64,000 nt of DNA from Armatimonadota bacterium. GTDB taxonomy: Bacteria; Armatimonadota; Fimbriimonadia; Fimbriimonadales; GBS-DC. The stretch spans positions 1-64,000 of the forward strand of contig JABWCR010000018.1 of NCBI GenBank assembly GCA_013359125.1, in the 5' to 3' direction. Each line of letters opens with the position of its first letter. Position 1 is the first letter of the stretch. The position numbers were made by a program, and so were the translations under genes. Below, in pieces: positions 8,163-14,484 of this stretch. Below the pieces are notes generated by a model. It saw only the letters and a program-made list of their open reading frames with translations. It had not been told where the DNA came from and did no database searches.

Positions 8163-9545
8163 TTGGGTTTCAAGACGATTATCGAGCCATTCCGCATCAA
8201 GGTCGTCGAACCGATCAAAATCACCGACCGCGCGCAGCGCGAGAAGGTCTTGGAAGAGGCGCATTACAACCTCTTTTTGATCAAGTCCGACGATGTGATG
8301 ATCGATCTGCTGACCGACTCGGGCACTTCGGCGCTCAGCGCGGATCAATGGTCGGCGATGATGAAGGGAGACGAATCGTACGCTGGGAGCAGGAGTTGGG
8401 TGCGGTTTGAGCAGAGCGTCAAGGAGATATTTGGCTTTAAGAATGTAATCCCCGTCCACCAGGGCCGGGCTGCCGAGCGCATCCTCTTTGCCTCGGTCGT
8501 CAAGCCGGGCAACGTTGTGCCGAACAATGCTCACTTTGACACCACCCGCGCGAACATCGAGTATTTGGGAGGCGTCGCAATCGACCTTCCTTGCGCGGAA
8601 TCTCGCGATGCGCAGGCGCGGCATCCCTTCAAAGGCAACATGGATGCAGAGGCTTTAGAGCGATTGATCCAGAAGGAAGGGCCGGACAACGTGCCTTTGG
8701 TGATGCTGACGATCACCAACAATTCCGGCGGCGGGCAGCCGGTCTCTATGGCCAATATTAAGGATGTCCGAACGATCTGCGATCGATACGGGCTGCCGCT
8801 CTATCTGGATGCCTGTCGGTTTGCCGAAAACGCTTACTTTATCAAATTGGGAGAGCGAGGATATGCCGATCAGTCGCCGCTAGAGATCGCTCGGGAGATG
8901 TTCAGTCTGGCCGACGGCTGCACGATGTCGGCCAAGAAGGACGGAATCAGCAACATTGGCGGGTTTCTTTGCAGCAACGATGATCGGTTGGCTCAGCAGG
9001 AGAAGGAGCTGCTGATACTGACCGAGGGTTTTCCGACCTATGGCGGTTTGGCGGGACGGGACTTAGAATCGATGAGCGTTGGGCTGTACGAGGCGTTGGA
9101 CGAGCAGTACTTGCAGTACCGCTTTGCCTCCACCCGGTATTTGGGCGAACACATCTCGTCGCAGGGGGTTCCGATCATTCAGCCGCCGGGCGGACATGCG
9201 ATCTACATCGATGCGGGCGCGATGCTGCCGCAGATTCCGGCGCATTGCTATCCGGGCCAGTCGCTAGCGGTCGAACTGTATCGCGAAGGCGGCATTCGAT
9301 CGTGCGAAATTGGGACGGTGATGTTTGGAAAGCCCGATCCGGCTACGGGGCGCGAAACGCCTGCAAATCGCGAGTTAGTGCGGTTGGCCATTCCGCGCCG
9401 TGTCTACACGCAGAGCCATGTTGACTACACGGTGGAGGCGATACTGGCCGTTTACGAACGCCGCAGCGAATTGAAAGGATATCGGATTGCCCAACAGCCC
9501 GAGTTTTTGCGCCACTTTTCCGCATGGTTCGAGCCGATTCCTTAA
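8163..9545 (+). CDS. tnaA: Tryptophanase-like PLP-dependent beta-eliminating lyase
   Basis: A 460-aa member of the tryptophanase/tyrosine phenol-lyase family, which cleaves Trp or Tyr to indole or phenol, pyruvate and ammonia using PLP. The PLP lysine is in TMSAKKDG (about residue 258). IDLLTDSGT, PVHQGRAAE and GGLAGRDLE are family signatures. At the position that separates the two activities it has Asp126 in HFDTTR, as in tryptophanase, where tyrosine phenol-lyase has Thr; GIRSCEIG and TQSHVD also fit tryptophanase. The start is TTG at 8163. No tnaB permease or TnaC leader is seen. The next gene, comF, overlaps its end by 22 nt. Confidence 0.85.
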   Translation: MGFKTIIEPFRIKVVEPIKITDRAQREKVLEEAHYNLFLIKSDDVMIDLLTDSGTSALSADQWSAMMKGDESYAGSRSWVRFEQSVKEIFGFKNVIPVHQGRAAERILFASVVKPGNVVPNNAHFDTTRANIEYLGGVAIDLPCAESRDAQARHPFKGNMDAEALERLIQKEGPDNVPLVMLTITNNSGGGQPVSMANIKDVRTICDRYGLPLYLDACRFAENAYFIKLGERGYADQSPLEIAREMFSLADGCTMSAKKDGISNIGGFLCSNDDRLAQQEKELLILTEGFPTYGGLAGRDLESMSVGLYEALDEQYLQYRFASTRYLGEHISSQGVPIIQPPGGHAIYIDAGAMLPQIPAHCYPGQSLAVELYREGGIRSCEIGTVMFGKPDPATGRETPANRELVRLAIPRRVYTQSHVDYTVEAILAVYERRSELKGYRIAQQPEFLRHFSAWFEPIP

Positions 9546-10264
9546 GTCTGTTAGACGGGCTCTATCCTCGCCGCTGCTCTGGTTGCAGGGGATTCTCTCT
9601 AGATGGATTCTGCGAGCTCTGTCGTTCGGTATTGCCAGAGATCCGAGGGATCGCCTGTCGGCGGTGCGGCGCGCCGATAGAAGAAGAGGCCTGTTTGCAT
9701 TGTTTCGGCGCCAGTTGGGCATTTGATACGGCTCGGGCGCCTTACGAGCATGAAGGTCCCGCACGTCGGGCAGTGCTCATGCTCAAATACGACCGATGGC
9801 AAAGAGCGTCGATTCCGCTTGGCAGGGCCATGGCCGAAGCGCACAAGGGTCGTTGGGGCGCTCCGATGAACTATGTCGATGCGATCGTGCCGATTCCCAT
9901 CCATCCCAAACGCTTTCGCGATCGCGGCTTTAATCAGGCGGTCTTGCTGGCGAGGGAAGTTTCAGGCGCGATCGGAACGCCGATCATGGAGTCTGCGGTA
10001 CGAATTCGCCATACGCCCGCTCAGGCAAGGATCTCGGCGGCAGAGCGATGGCGCAATCTTCAAGACGCGTTTCAAGTTCCTGATCGTGCGAGCGTCGAGG
10101 GTGCGAGGCTGTTGTTGATCGACGATGTTCTGACCAGCGGGAGCACGGCTCACCACTGCGCCGAGGCTTTGAAAGGGGCGGGTGCAAGGGAAGTGAGCGT
10201 GTTGACGGCTACCCGCGAACTGGCCAAAGACGTTGGGAACCTATCGCCGGTCGATGCGGTCTAA
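9524..10264 (+). CDS. comF: ComF-family phosphoribosyltransferase-like protein
   Basis: A 246-aa ComF homolog. The N-terminus has zinc-finger Cys pairs (CSGC, CELC, CRRCG and CLHC, residues about 18-60). The C-terminal PRPP-binding loop is LLLIDDVLTSGSTAHH. ComF acts in the cytoplasm during uptake of transforming DNA, in replication restart or with helicase ComFA in organisms where it has been studied. Its ATG lies 22 nt inside the tryptophanase-like gene, suggesting translational coupling. No other competence gene is nearby. Confidence 0.9.
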   Translation: MVRADSLSLLDGLYPRRCSGCRGFSLDGFCELCRSVLPEIRGIACRRCGAPIEEEACLHCFGASWAFDTARAPYEHEGPARRAVLMLKYDRWQRASIPLGRAMAEAHKGRWGAPMNYVDAIVPIPIHPKRFRDRGFNQAVLLAREVSGAIGTPIMESAVRIRHTPAQARISAAERWRNLQDAFQVPDRASVEGARLLLIDDVLTSGSTAHHCAEALKGAGAREVSVLTATRELAKDVGNLSPVDAV

Positions 10265-10356
10265 GGGTTTGTTGCTACCTCAAGGAAGGAAGGTTGGGTC
10301 CACAAGGACACAGCAAAAAAACTAAGCGGTCAACCATGGATCGCCCTCCAATGCAG

Positions 10357-10390
10357 GCGGCTCGTCTTGTTCCTTTGGCGAGCCGCTTTT
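10357..10390 (+). terminator. Terminator after comF
   Basis: Arms GCGGCTCG (10357-10364) and CGAGCCGC (10379-10386) with a 14-nt loop, followed by TTTT. It separates comF from the tRNA pair. Confidence 0.75.
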
Positions 10391-10401
10391 GCCATGTATC
10401 G

Positions 10402-10409
10402 GGTATTAT
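10402..10409 (+). promoter_or_regulatory. -10 box of the tRNA-Pro/tRNA-Arg unit
   Basis: GGTATTAT, ending 12 nt before the first base of tRNA-Pro. Confidence 0.55.
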
Positions 10410-10421
10410 TACATCCCTAAA

Positions 10422-10499
10422 CGGGGCGTGGCGCAGTATGGCTAGCGCGCTTGCATGGGGTGCAAGAGGTCCCCGGTTCAAGTCCGGGCGCCCCGACCA
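10422..10499 (+). tRNA. tRNA-Pro (anticodon GGG)
   Basis: A full cloverleaf. The acceptor stem is CGGGGCG (10422-10428) with CGCCCCG (10489-10495), and the discriminator is A. The CCA end is encoded at 10497-10499. The anticodon stem CTTGC/GCAAG encloses the loop ATGGGGT, which reads GGG. The T-arm GGTTCAAGTCC is canonical. Confidence 0.95.
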
Positions 10500-10505
10500 C
10501 AAAGT

Positions 10506-10581
10506 GCGCCCGTAGCTCAATGGATAGAGCACCAGACTTCGGATCTGGGGGTTGGGGGTTCGAGTCCCTCCGGGCGCGCCA
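10506..10581 (+). tRNA. tRNA-Arg (anticodon TCG)
   Basis: The acceptor stem is GCGCCCG (10506-10512) with CGGGCGC (10571-10577), and the discriminator is G. The CCA end is encoded at 10579-10581. The anticodon stem CCAGA/TCTGG encloses CTTCGGA, which reads TCG (codon CGA). It is 6 nt after tRNA-Pro and likely shares its transcript. Confidence 0.95.
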
Positions 10582-10714
10582 TCAACTCATTTCGACGGTC
10601 CAGACCGACTTCGACGCGGCAATTGGAATGCTTGGACGGGCGCTCTGCGCAACATTCACGATCAAGTACGGCGTGGTATAACAAAGGCGGAGCGGGAACT
10701 CAGGGAGGCAGGCG

Positions 10715-11217
10715 ATGAGGCCGCGAGCCAAGCCGTTGCGCGATACCGTGCCCGAAGCGCCGAAAGGCTTCGACGAACTACTCAACCAGGAGATGTTGCG
10801 AGGTATGGAACGCGCGAAGTTGGAAGAGCTGCAAAGGGCGAAGCTGAGAGGTTGGTCGACCGAGGACAAAGAAAGTCCGGATTCTGGGACCGATTAGTAT
10901 CGCAGTGGAAGGCGAACAAGACGGTCTACAATCCGCCTTCGACCATTCGCAACTTCTATCAGAACTTCATCTTGCGCTATCTGTCGGGCGAGGATCTGAC
11001 CGGGGTGCCGCAGGCCGCGCTCAAACTGATACGGGATCCTGCGCTTAGGCGGCGTCTGATGGCCGAGGGTCGCGTGGCCGGGGATCGGGCCAGCGACATC
11101 GGCGAGACGTTCCTCAAGAAACTTGACGAGAAGGCGGTCGAGGTCTATTCGGACGCCGATCGGCTTGCGGCCGCTATCATGAGCGAGGCGACCGGGAAAC
11201 CGCCAGTTCGACGGTGA
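10715..11217 (+). pseudogene. Hypothetical protein gene broken by an apparent -1 frameshift, possibly phage-derived
   Basis: The ATG at 10715 follows a good ribosome-binding site (GGGAGG) and opens a charged N-terminal region (about 45 residues) that stops at 10897. A second open frame, shifted by -1, continues from about 10852 to 11217 with KANKTVYNPPSTIRNFYQNF. That NPxTxxRN segment resembles a motif in large polyvalent phage or mobile-element proteins; this match is from memory and uncertain. The shift falls around the A-rich CAAAGAAAG at 10867-10875. It could be decay, sequencing error, programmed slippage, or two overlapping genes (TTG at 10852). Position just after tRNA-Arg fits a remnant of an integrated element. 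The 3' end overlaps feoA by 41 bp tail to tail. Confidence 0.5.
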
Positions 11218-11416
11218 TCATTTTGGCCATCGAGCTGTCCACGGCGACCTGTGCCATTCCGATCTGAAGCACGACGGTCGGCCACCGCTGGACTACAGTG
11301 ATCTCGGCCCCGGGCGAGAGGCCGAGCGCGAACAGTTTTCTCCAATGGCCCAATTCGTCTCGCATGACCTCTGCGACGACAGCCGTTTGGCCTTTTTTGA
11401 CCTCAGTTAGGTTCAT
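11177..11416 (-). CDS. feoA: FeoA-like protein (SH3-type ferrous iron transport accessory)
   Basis: A 79-aa FeoA-type small protein. It begins MNLTEVKKGQTAVV and carries the family feature LGLSPGAEITVVQRWP of the SH3-like fold. It is cytoplasmic and thought to act with FeoB in ferrous iron uptake. The ATG at 11416 was chosen because the longer frame adds 35 non-homologous residues that only shadow the neighbouring gene. It overlaps the zinc-ribbon gene by 14 nt and is the last gene of the feo operon. FeoA usually precedes FeoB, so the order here is unusual. Confidence 0.85.
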   Translation of the reverse strand: MNLTEVKKGQTAVVAEVMRDELGHWRKLFALGLSPGAEITVVQRWPTVVLQIGMAQVAVDSSMAKMITVELAVSRSPRS

Positions 11417-11600
11417 GTTGAGCCTTTGACCCAAACCAGGATCGAATTCGCTTGAGCCAGTCCGGCTCTCGCGCTTGTTCGTAGCCGCATCGCGGGCACT
11501 TGACCAGTTTACAACCGCCAAAAGCGCCGCAACCGCTACAGGCCTTAGCGACCTGTTCTTCTTCCAACTCTAGCCCGCAGAAGCCACAAAGGGTTTTCAT
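11403..11600 (-). CDS. Small zinc-ribbon protein of the feo operon
   Basis: A 65-aa Cys-rich protein with CGFC, CSGCG and CPRCG pairs (residues 5-38), so probably binding one or two metal ions. A basic tail follows. Its start overlaps the end of the FeoB membrane gene by 4 nt (ATGA type) and its end overlaps feoA. A small Cys-rich partner of FeoB (FeoC) exists in enterobacteria, but this sequence is not obviously FeoC. A role as an Fe/Zn-responsive accessory is inference. Confidence 0.75.
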   Translation of the reverse strand: MKTLCGFCGLELEEEQVAKACSGCGAFGGCKLVKCPRCGYEQAREPDWLKRIRSWFGSKAQHEPN

Positions 11601-13036
11601 ACCGTTATTCCAAGCGCGTTCAGCGCGATGCTCGTCAACCAGCCGACCGCTACTGCGATCAGGAGCGTAAAGGCCAGCATTCCAAAGGCCATTTTACTGC
11701 CTCGCTCGCGGAAAGTGATGAGAAACTGTGCGATGCAAGGCACGAAGAGGGTCAAAGTGATCGAAGCGACCAGGAGTTGGTTGCCTGTCAGAAGGTTGTT
11801 CTCTTGAAGTTGGAAAAGCCCGGCAGCGCCGTAGTCGCGTCTGAAGAACCCAAATAGAAACGCGACGGCGGCTTCGGAGGGCAGTTCCAAGAGTCTCACC
11901 AGGGGTTGAATCGCCGCGATTGCGAGGTCGAACAGCCCAATTATCTGTCCTAGCCAGACGACCGCGCTGGCGATGACGAACAGCGGGAACACTTCCATAA
12001 AGTACCATTGCAGGCGCGATAAGGTCTTGGCGATCACGTTGCCAATGTTGGGGAAGCGCATAGGCGGAATGTCCATGTAGAACGGCGCCGATTGTCCAGG
12101 CAGCGCCTTGGCCGCCAAGAACCCTGCAAACAGAAAGACCAGGCAAAGCACTCCCGCCCAGATCGCTAAGCCTGTCGGATGTTTGCTGAGCAGAGCCAGC
12201 ACGACGCCTAACTGAGCGGAGCATGGGATGGTGAGGCTTAAAAGCATGGTCGTTATAACCCGTTCGCGGCGAGTCTCTAAGACTCGGGTTACGACGGTCG
12301 CCATGGTATCGCATCCAAAACCCAGCACTATCGGGATCACAGCGCGACCGTTGAGGCCCATTTTCTTGAATGCGCGGTCGATCAAGAGCGCTAGGCGGGG
12401 CAGATAGCCCGAATCCTCTAAGAGAGCGAACACGAGGAAGAAGAAAGTTACGATTGGCAACACCAGCGCTATGGCATAGGTAACGCCCAGAGTCCAGACG
12501 CCGTACTCGCCGACAAGCAGTTCCTGGATCGGGGCGAAGGGAATCAGGCGTTCGACCCAGCCCGAAACCCAAGGGTTGACGTACTCGCCGAACAGCCCGC
12601 TCTCGATCAGCTCGACCACTGTGCCCGCGCCGAAAATGCCTACGAACTGATAGAGGCCAAAATAGAGCGCCGCAAAAAGAAAAGGCAAGCCGTAGATGGG
12701 ATGCATACAGACCCTGCCGAGCCAGTCTGCGAACGTCCTTTGCTTGCGCTCTTCTGTGCCGATTGCGATGCCGTCCGAGACGCTTTTGGCCCATGCTTGT
12801 CTGGCTTGGGCGATGATCCAGTCGGCGGGCATATCGAGGTCGGCGCGGATTCGATCGATCTGGGGTGCGACAGTGTGGGGAAGTTCTTTGGCAAGTTCCT
12901 CGTCGCCTTGAAGCAGCAAGATGGCTTTTGCTCTGCCGGTAGCCGATTCATCGCCGATGGCTCGTTCGATCTCTATGATCGCGCTCTCGATCCGCGGATC
13001 GTAGTCGACCGGTCGTTCAGCGATTGAAGAAGCCAT
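11597..13036 (-). CDS. feoB: FeoB membrane permease part (stand-alone)
   Basis: A 479-aa protein matching the C-terminal membrane portion of FeoB without its GTPase. Residues 1-100 correspond to the linker/helical region (DWIIAQARQAWA, then TFADWLGRVCMHPIYGLP). Gate-type segments and about eight to nine helices follow, including FGCDTMATVVTRVLETRRERV and IPCSAQLGVVLALL. The conserved Cys in the GFGCD segment is present. It moves ferrous iron across the inner membrane. The start overlaps the GTPase gene by 20 nt, so the two halves are co-translated. Normal FeoB is one chain of about 700-770 aa. Confidence 0.92.
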   Translation of the reverse strand: MASSIAERPVDYDPRIESAIIEIERAIGDESATGRAKAILLLQGDEELAKELPHTVAPQIDRIRADLDMPADWIIAQARQAWAKSVSDGIAIGTEERKQRTFADWLGRVCMHPIYGLPFLFAALYFGLYQFVGIFGAGTVVELIESGLFGEYVNPWVSGWVERLIPFAPIQELLVGEYGVWTLGVTYAIALVLPIVTFFFLVFALLEDSGYLPRLALLIDRAFKKMGLNGRAVIPIVLGFGCDTMATVVTRVLETRRERVITTMLLSLTIPCSAQLGVVLALLSKHPTGLAIWAGVLCLVFLFAGFLAAKALPGQSAPFYMDIPPMRFPNIGNVIAKTLSRLQWYFMEVFPLFVIASAVVWLGQIIGLFDLAIAAIQPLVRLLELPSEAAVAFLFGFFRRDYGAAGLFQLQENNLLTGNQLLVASITLTLFVPCIAQFLITFRERGSKMAFGMLAFTLLIAVAVGWLTSIALNALGITV

Positions 13037-13565
13037 GAATCTCCTGGCGGATTTCGCTTACGCCTCGATTTTGAAGGCAAGCGGCGCAGATAACGGGTAT
13101 CCGCAATCGGGATTGAAGGGCGGCCTGGTCGATGCGCTGGTTTCGTTTTTCTAATTCGTCCACCATGTTGACGATAAGGACGATGGGAAGGTTGGCCTCG
13201 ATCAGTTCGCCCGTCAGCGGCAACATTCGGTCTAGGCATTTGGCATCGACGATGTGGAGCACGAGGGCGTCCTTGGATTTCAGGAGCATGTTTCTTGCCA
13301 CGCGCTCTTCGTCGGTAATCGGGTTGAGCGAGTACATTCCCGGCGTGTCGATGATTCGATAGGTCTGTCCGCGATGCCGCATGACGCCTTTTGAGATCTC
13401 AACCGTGGTGCCCGGGTAGTTGGAAACGGTAACGTATCGACCGGTGAGGCGATGGAAGAGCAGGCTCTTGCCCACGTTGGGATTGCCAACGATCAGCACG
13501 GTGCGCTCTGATGCGCTTTCGTCCTTGGCGCGCCGCTTAGCCCTCAGCATCTTGCCTATGTTCAT
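13017..13565 (-). CDS. feoB: FeoB GTPase domain (stand-alone)
   Basis: A 182-aa G-protein domain. G1 is GNPNVGKS, G2 is the YPGTTVE switch, G3 is DTPGMYSLNP, G4 is NMVD and G5 is near CAACLQNRG. A Lys/Arg-rich N-terminus precedes it. In ordinary FeoB this domain is fused to the permease; here the ORF ends in a true stop 20 nt inside the permease gene. The start has no Shine-Dalgarno; a TATAAT box and a palindromic operator lie just upstream. Confidence 0.92.
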   Translation of the reverse strand: MNIGKMLRAKRRAKDESASERTVLIVGNPNVGKSLLFHRLTGRYVTVSNYPGTTVEISKGVMRHRGQTYRIIDTPGMYSLNPITDEERVARNMLLKSKDALVLHIVDAKCLDRMLPLTGELIEANLPIVLIVNMVDELEKRNQRIDQAALQSRLRIPVICAACLQNRGVSEIRQEIHGFFNR

Positions 13566-13579
13566 TCGGGTTCGTCAAG

Positions 13580-13603
13580 ATTATATTGTTTAGCATGGCT
13601 AAA
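13580..13603 (-). promoter_or_regulatory. feo promoter with DtxR/MntR-type palindromic operator
   Basis: On the minus strand the perfect inverted repeat TTTAGC-CAT-GCTAAA (13589-13603) lies 3 nt before TATAAT (13580-13585), 14 nt from the FeoB GTPase start. A repressor bound here would cover the promoter spacer. The sequence and spacing resemble operators of the DtxR/MntR metalloregulator family; no such regulator gene is in the window. Confidence 0.65.
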
Positions 13604-13605
13604 TG

Positions 13606-14484
13606 TCAAGCCTCGTCGAACGGTTCGATGTGGATCAGCGCTTCGACGACCCTTGGTTGCGCCGCTCGGATAGCGTCTTTCACATCGTGAGCGATCTGGT
13701 GGCCGGACGAAACGCTGAGACTGCCGTCCACCTCGACGTGCAGATCGACATAGTAATCCAAGCCCATTTTTCGGACGAAGCATTTATCGGTACCGAGCAC
13801 GCCGGGCACGTTTTCTGCCGCTTGTCGGACGGCGGCCTCAATGGCTGGATCGGGCGCGACATCGGTCAGTTCGTCGATCGCTGGGCGGCCCAATCGATAG
13901 GCGTTGTAGGCGATGACGCCCGCGGCGACCAGCGCCGCCCAATCGTCCGCCGCTTCGTAGCCCGGCCCGAAGTAGAGGGCGATCAAGATTCCAAAGAAGA
14001 CCGCCAAGGATGTGATGGCGTCGCCTCGATGATGCCAAGCGTCTAACATGACCGCGCCTGATCCGATCTTCTTGCCCGCCCTATGGACGATTCGGTACAT
14101 CGTTTCTTTGATCGCCACGACGCCGATCAAAACGAATATGGTGAAAGGCTCTGGCAGGGCGTGGGGAGTTAGGATGTGTTTGATGCTTTGATAAACGATG
14201 ATGGCTGCCGAAAGAAGCAGCGCTGCCGAGACGACGACCGAGGCGAGCGGTTCGGCCTTGCCATGGCCATAAGGATGATTGTCGTCCGGCGGTTTGGCCG
14301 CATATCGCAGTCCTGCCCAAACGACCAGCCCCGTTACCAGGTCGCCTCCGCTTTCGATCGCATCGGCGACAAGGGCGAAACTGTTGCCAATGGCTCCTGC
14401 AGTCCCCTTTGCCAGCGCAAGCACAGCATTGATCGCAAAGGCCAACATCACCAGACGGGCAGTGTGTTTGAGGACCTGGTTCAT
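13606..14484 (-). CDS. Cation diffusion facilitator (CDF) metal exporter
   Basis: A 292-aa CDF transporter with six predicted membrane helices. Metal-site segments are ADAIESGGDLVTG (helix 2) and DAWHHRGDAIT (helix 5), with the HPYGHGKAEPL loop between helices 2 and 3. A cytoplasmic C-terminal domain (about residues 215-292) carries DLHVEVDGSLSV. It exports Zn, Fe or Mn by proton antiport. The start overlaps the fdhA stop by one base, so it is in the formate dehydrogenase operon, directly ahead of feo. That pairing suggests Fe or Mn, but this is inference. Confidence 0.9.
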   Translation of the reverse strand: MNQVLKHTARLVMLAFAINAVLALAKGTAGAIGNSFALVADAIESGGDLVTGLVVWAGLRYAAKPPDDNHPYGHGKAEPLASVVVSAALLLSAAIIVYQSIKHILTPHALPEPFTIFVLIGVVAIKETMYRIVHRAGKKIGSGAVMLDAWHHRGDAITSLAVFFGILIALYFGPGYEAADDWAALVAAGVIAYNAYRLGRPAIDELTDVAPDPAIEAAVRQAAENVPGVLGTDKCFVRKMGLDYYVDLHVEVDGSLSVSSGHQIAHDVKDAIRAAQPRVVEALIHIEPFDEA

